Shown here: positions 63,641 to 64,000 of the stretch, piece after piece
How the letters are laid out: each line of letters begins with the position of its first letter
Position numbering within the stretch: position 1 is the first letter of the stretch
Assembly: GCF_037038585.1 (NCBI RefSeq)
Contig: NC_092524.1
Span: 69,092,552-69,156,551 of the forward strand
Direction: 5' to 3'
Source: Patagioenas fasciata
Lineage: Eukaryota; Chordata; Aves; Columbiformes; Columbidae
DNA length: 64,000 bases
Program-made: the position numbers and the translations under genes
Notes under the pieces: model-generated
Databases searched by the model: none
Told to the model about the DNA's origin: nothing
What the model saw: the letters and a program-made list of their open reading frames with translations, nothing else

Positions 63641-64000
63641 TAATAAGAGTTGAAATATAGTTTTATTGCTTTTGATGCTGTTTTTTATAGCCTCCTCTGC
63701 TTGCTAGGCTGGAAGTTGGTTGGGGACGTCCTCACAGTGCCCCTCACTGTGGCACAAACGCACCTTCCTGCAGCACCACCGACTCCGGAGCTGAGCAGGA
63801 CAAGTGGTTACCAGCCAACTGGAACCTGCAGAGTAGTTTGAGGCAGAGATTAACCATGTTTGACTAATTTCCAAAATCAATTCAGCACTTTTGCCTCCAC
63901 GTGCTATGTTTGAGCTGCTTGAAACCTGCCTCCTGTTCCAAAGTTTCCGGGGTCTTTGGTTTTGGTTTCTGATTTATTGTTTGAGAGATGAGGAGGCCTC
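63641..64000 (+). other. SOS2: SOS2 intron 12, to window end
   Basis: Nothing was recognised. The next SOS2 exon lies outside the window. Confidence 0.45.

Overview
This is a eukaryotic window, almost certainly from a bird. Two kinds of evidence point that way. The gene order CDKL1 (+), DMAC2L/ATP5S (-), L2HGDH (+), SOS2 (+) is the conserved vertebrate cluster found on human 14q. The interspersed repeats are dominated by CR1 LINE 3' ends, with an avian-type ERVL LTR. All genes are split by GT-AG introns, so the long open frames that cross exon borders are not genes in themselves. I rebuilt the exons by joining splice sites to recognisable protein segments; every internal phase closes.

Layout. 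1-4.3 kb: last four coding exons of CDKL1 and its 3' UTR, with an 18-bp tandem repeat and a perfect oestrogen-response-element-like palindrome. 5.0-8.5 kb: complete four-exon DMAC2L (factor B, 198 aa) on the minus strand, converging on CDKL1 and head to head with L2HGDH. 8.4-9.1 kb: shared CpG-island promoter, 275 bp between the two start codons. 8.7-20.5 kb: complete ten-exon L2HGDH (441 aa), a mitochondrial FAD enzyme. 20.5-24.0 kb: L2HGDH 3' UTR and spacer. 24.0-64 kb: first twelve coding exons of SOS2 (about 686 residues: histone fold, DH, PH and the start of the Ras-GEF N-terminal domain); the CDC25 catalytic part lies beyond the window.

The repeats are the accessory content. There are about eleven CR1 fragments, including a 229-bp stretch shared by two copies with one mismatch. 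There is one very old CR1/L3-type LINE. A degraded LTR element with two LTRs and a nested CR1 lies in SOS2 intron 3. SOS2 introns 7 and 12 hold solo LTRs, and intron 11 holds an endogenous retroviral env remnant. All four retroviral pieces lie antisense to SOS2.

Functionally, DMAC2L and L2HGDH are both mitochondrial and share one promoter. SOS2 is a Ras/Rac exchange factor, and CDKL1 is a CDK-like kinase linked to cilia. I found no new operon-like or defence-like system. The most interesting points are the Cys-to-Gln change in the factor B dithiol region, the promoter architecture, the minisatellite touching a splice donor, the SOS2 upstream ATGs and the ERE-like palindrome.
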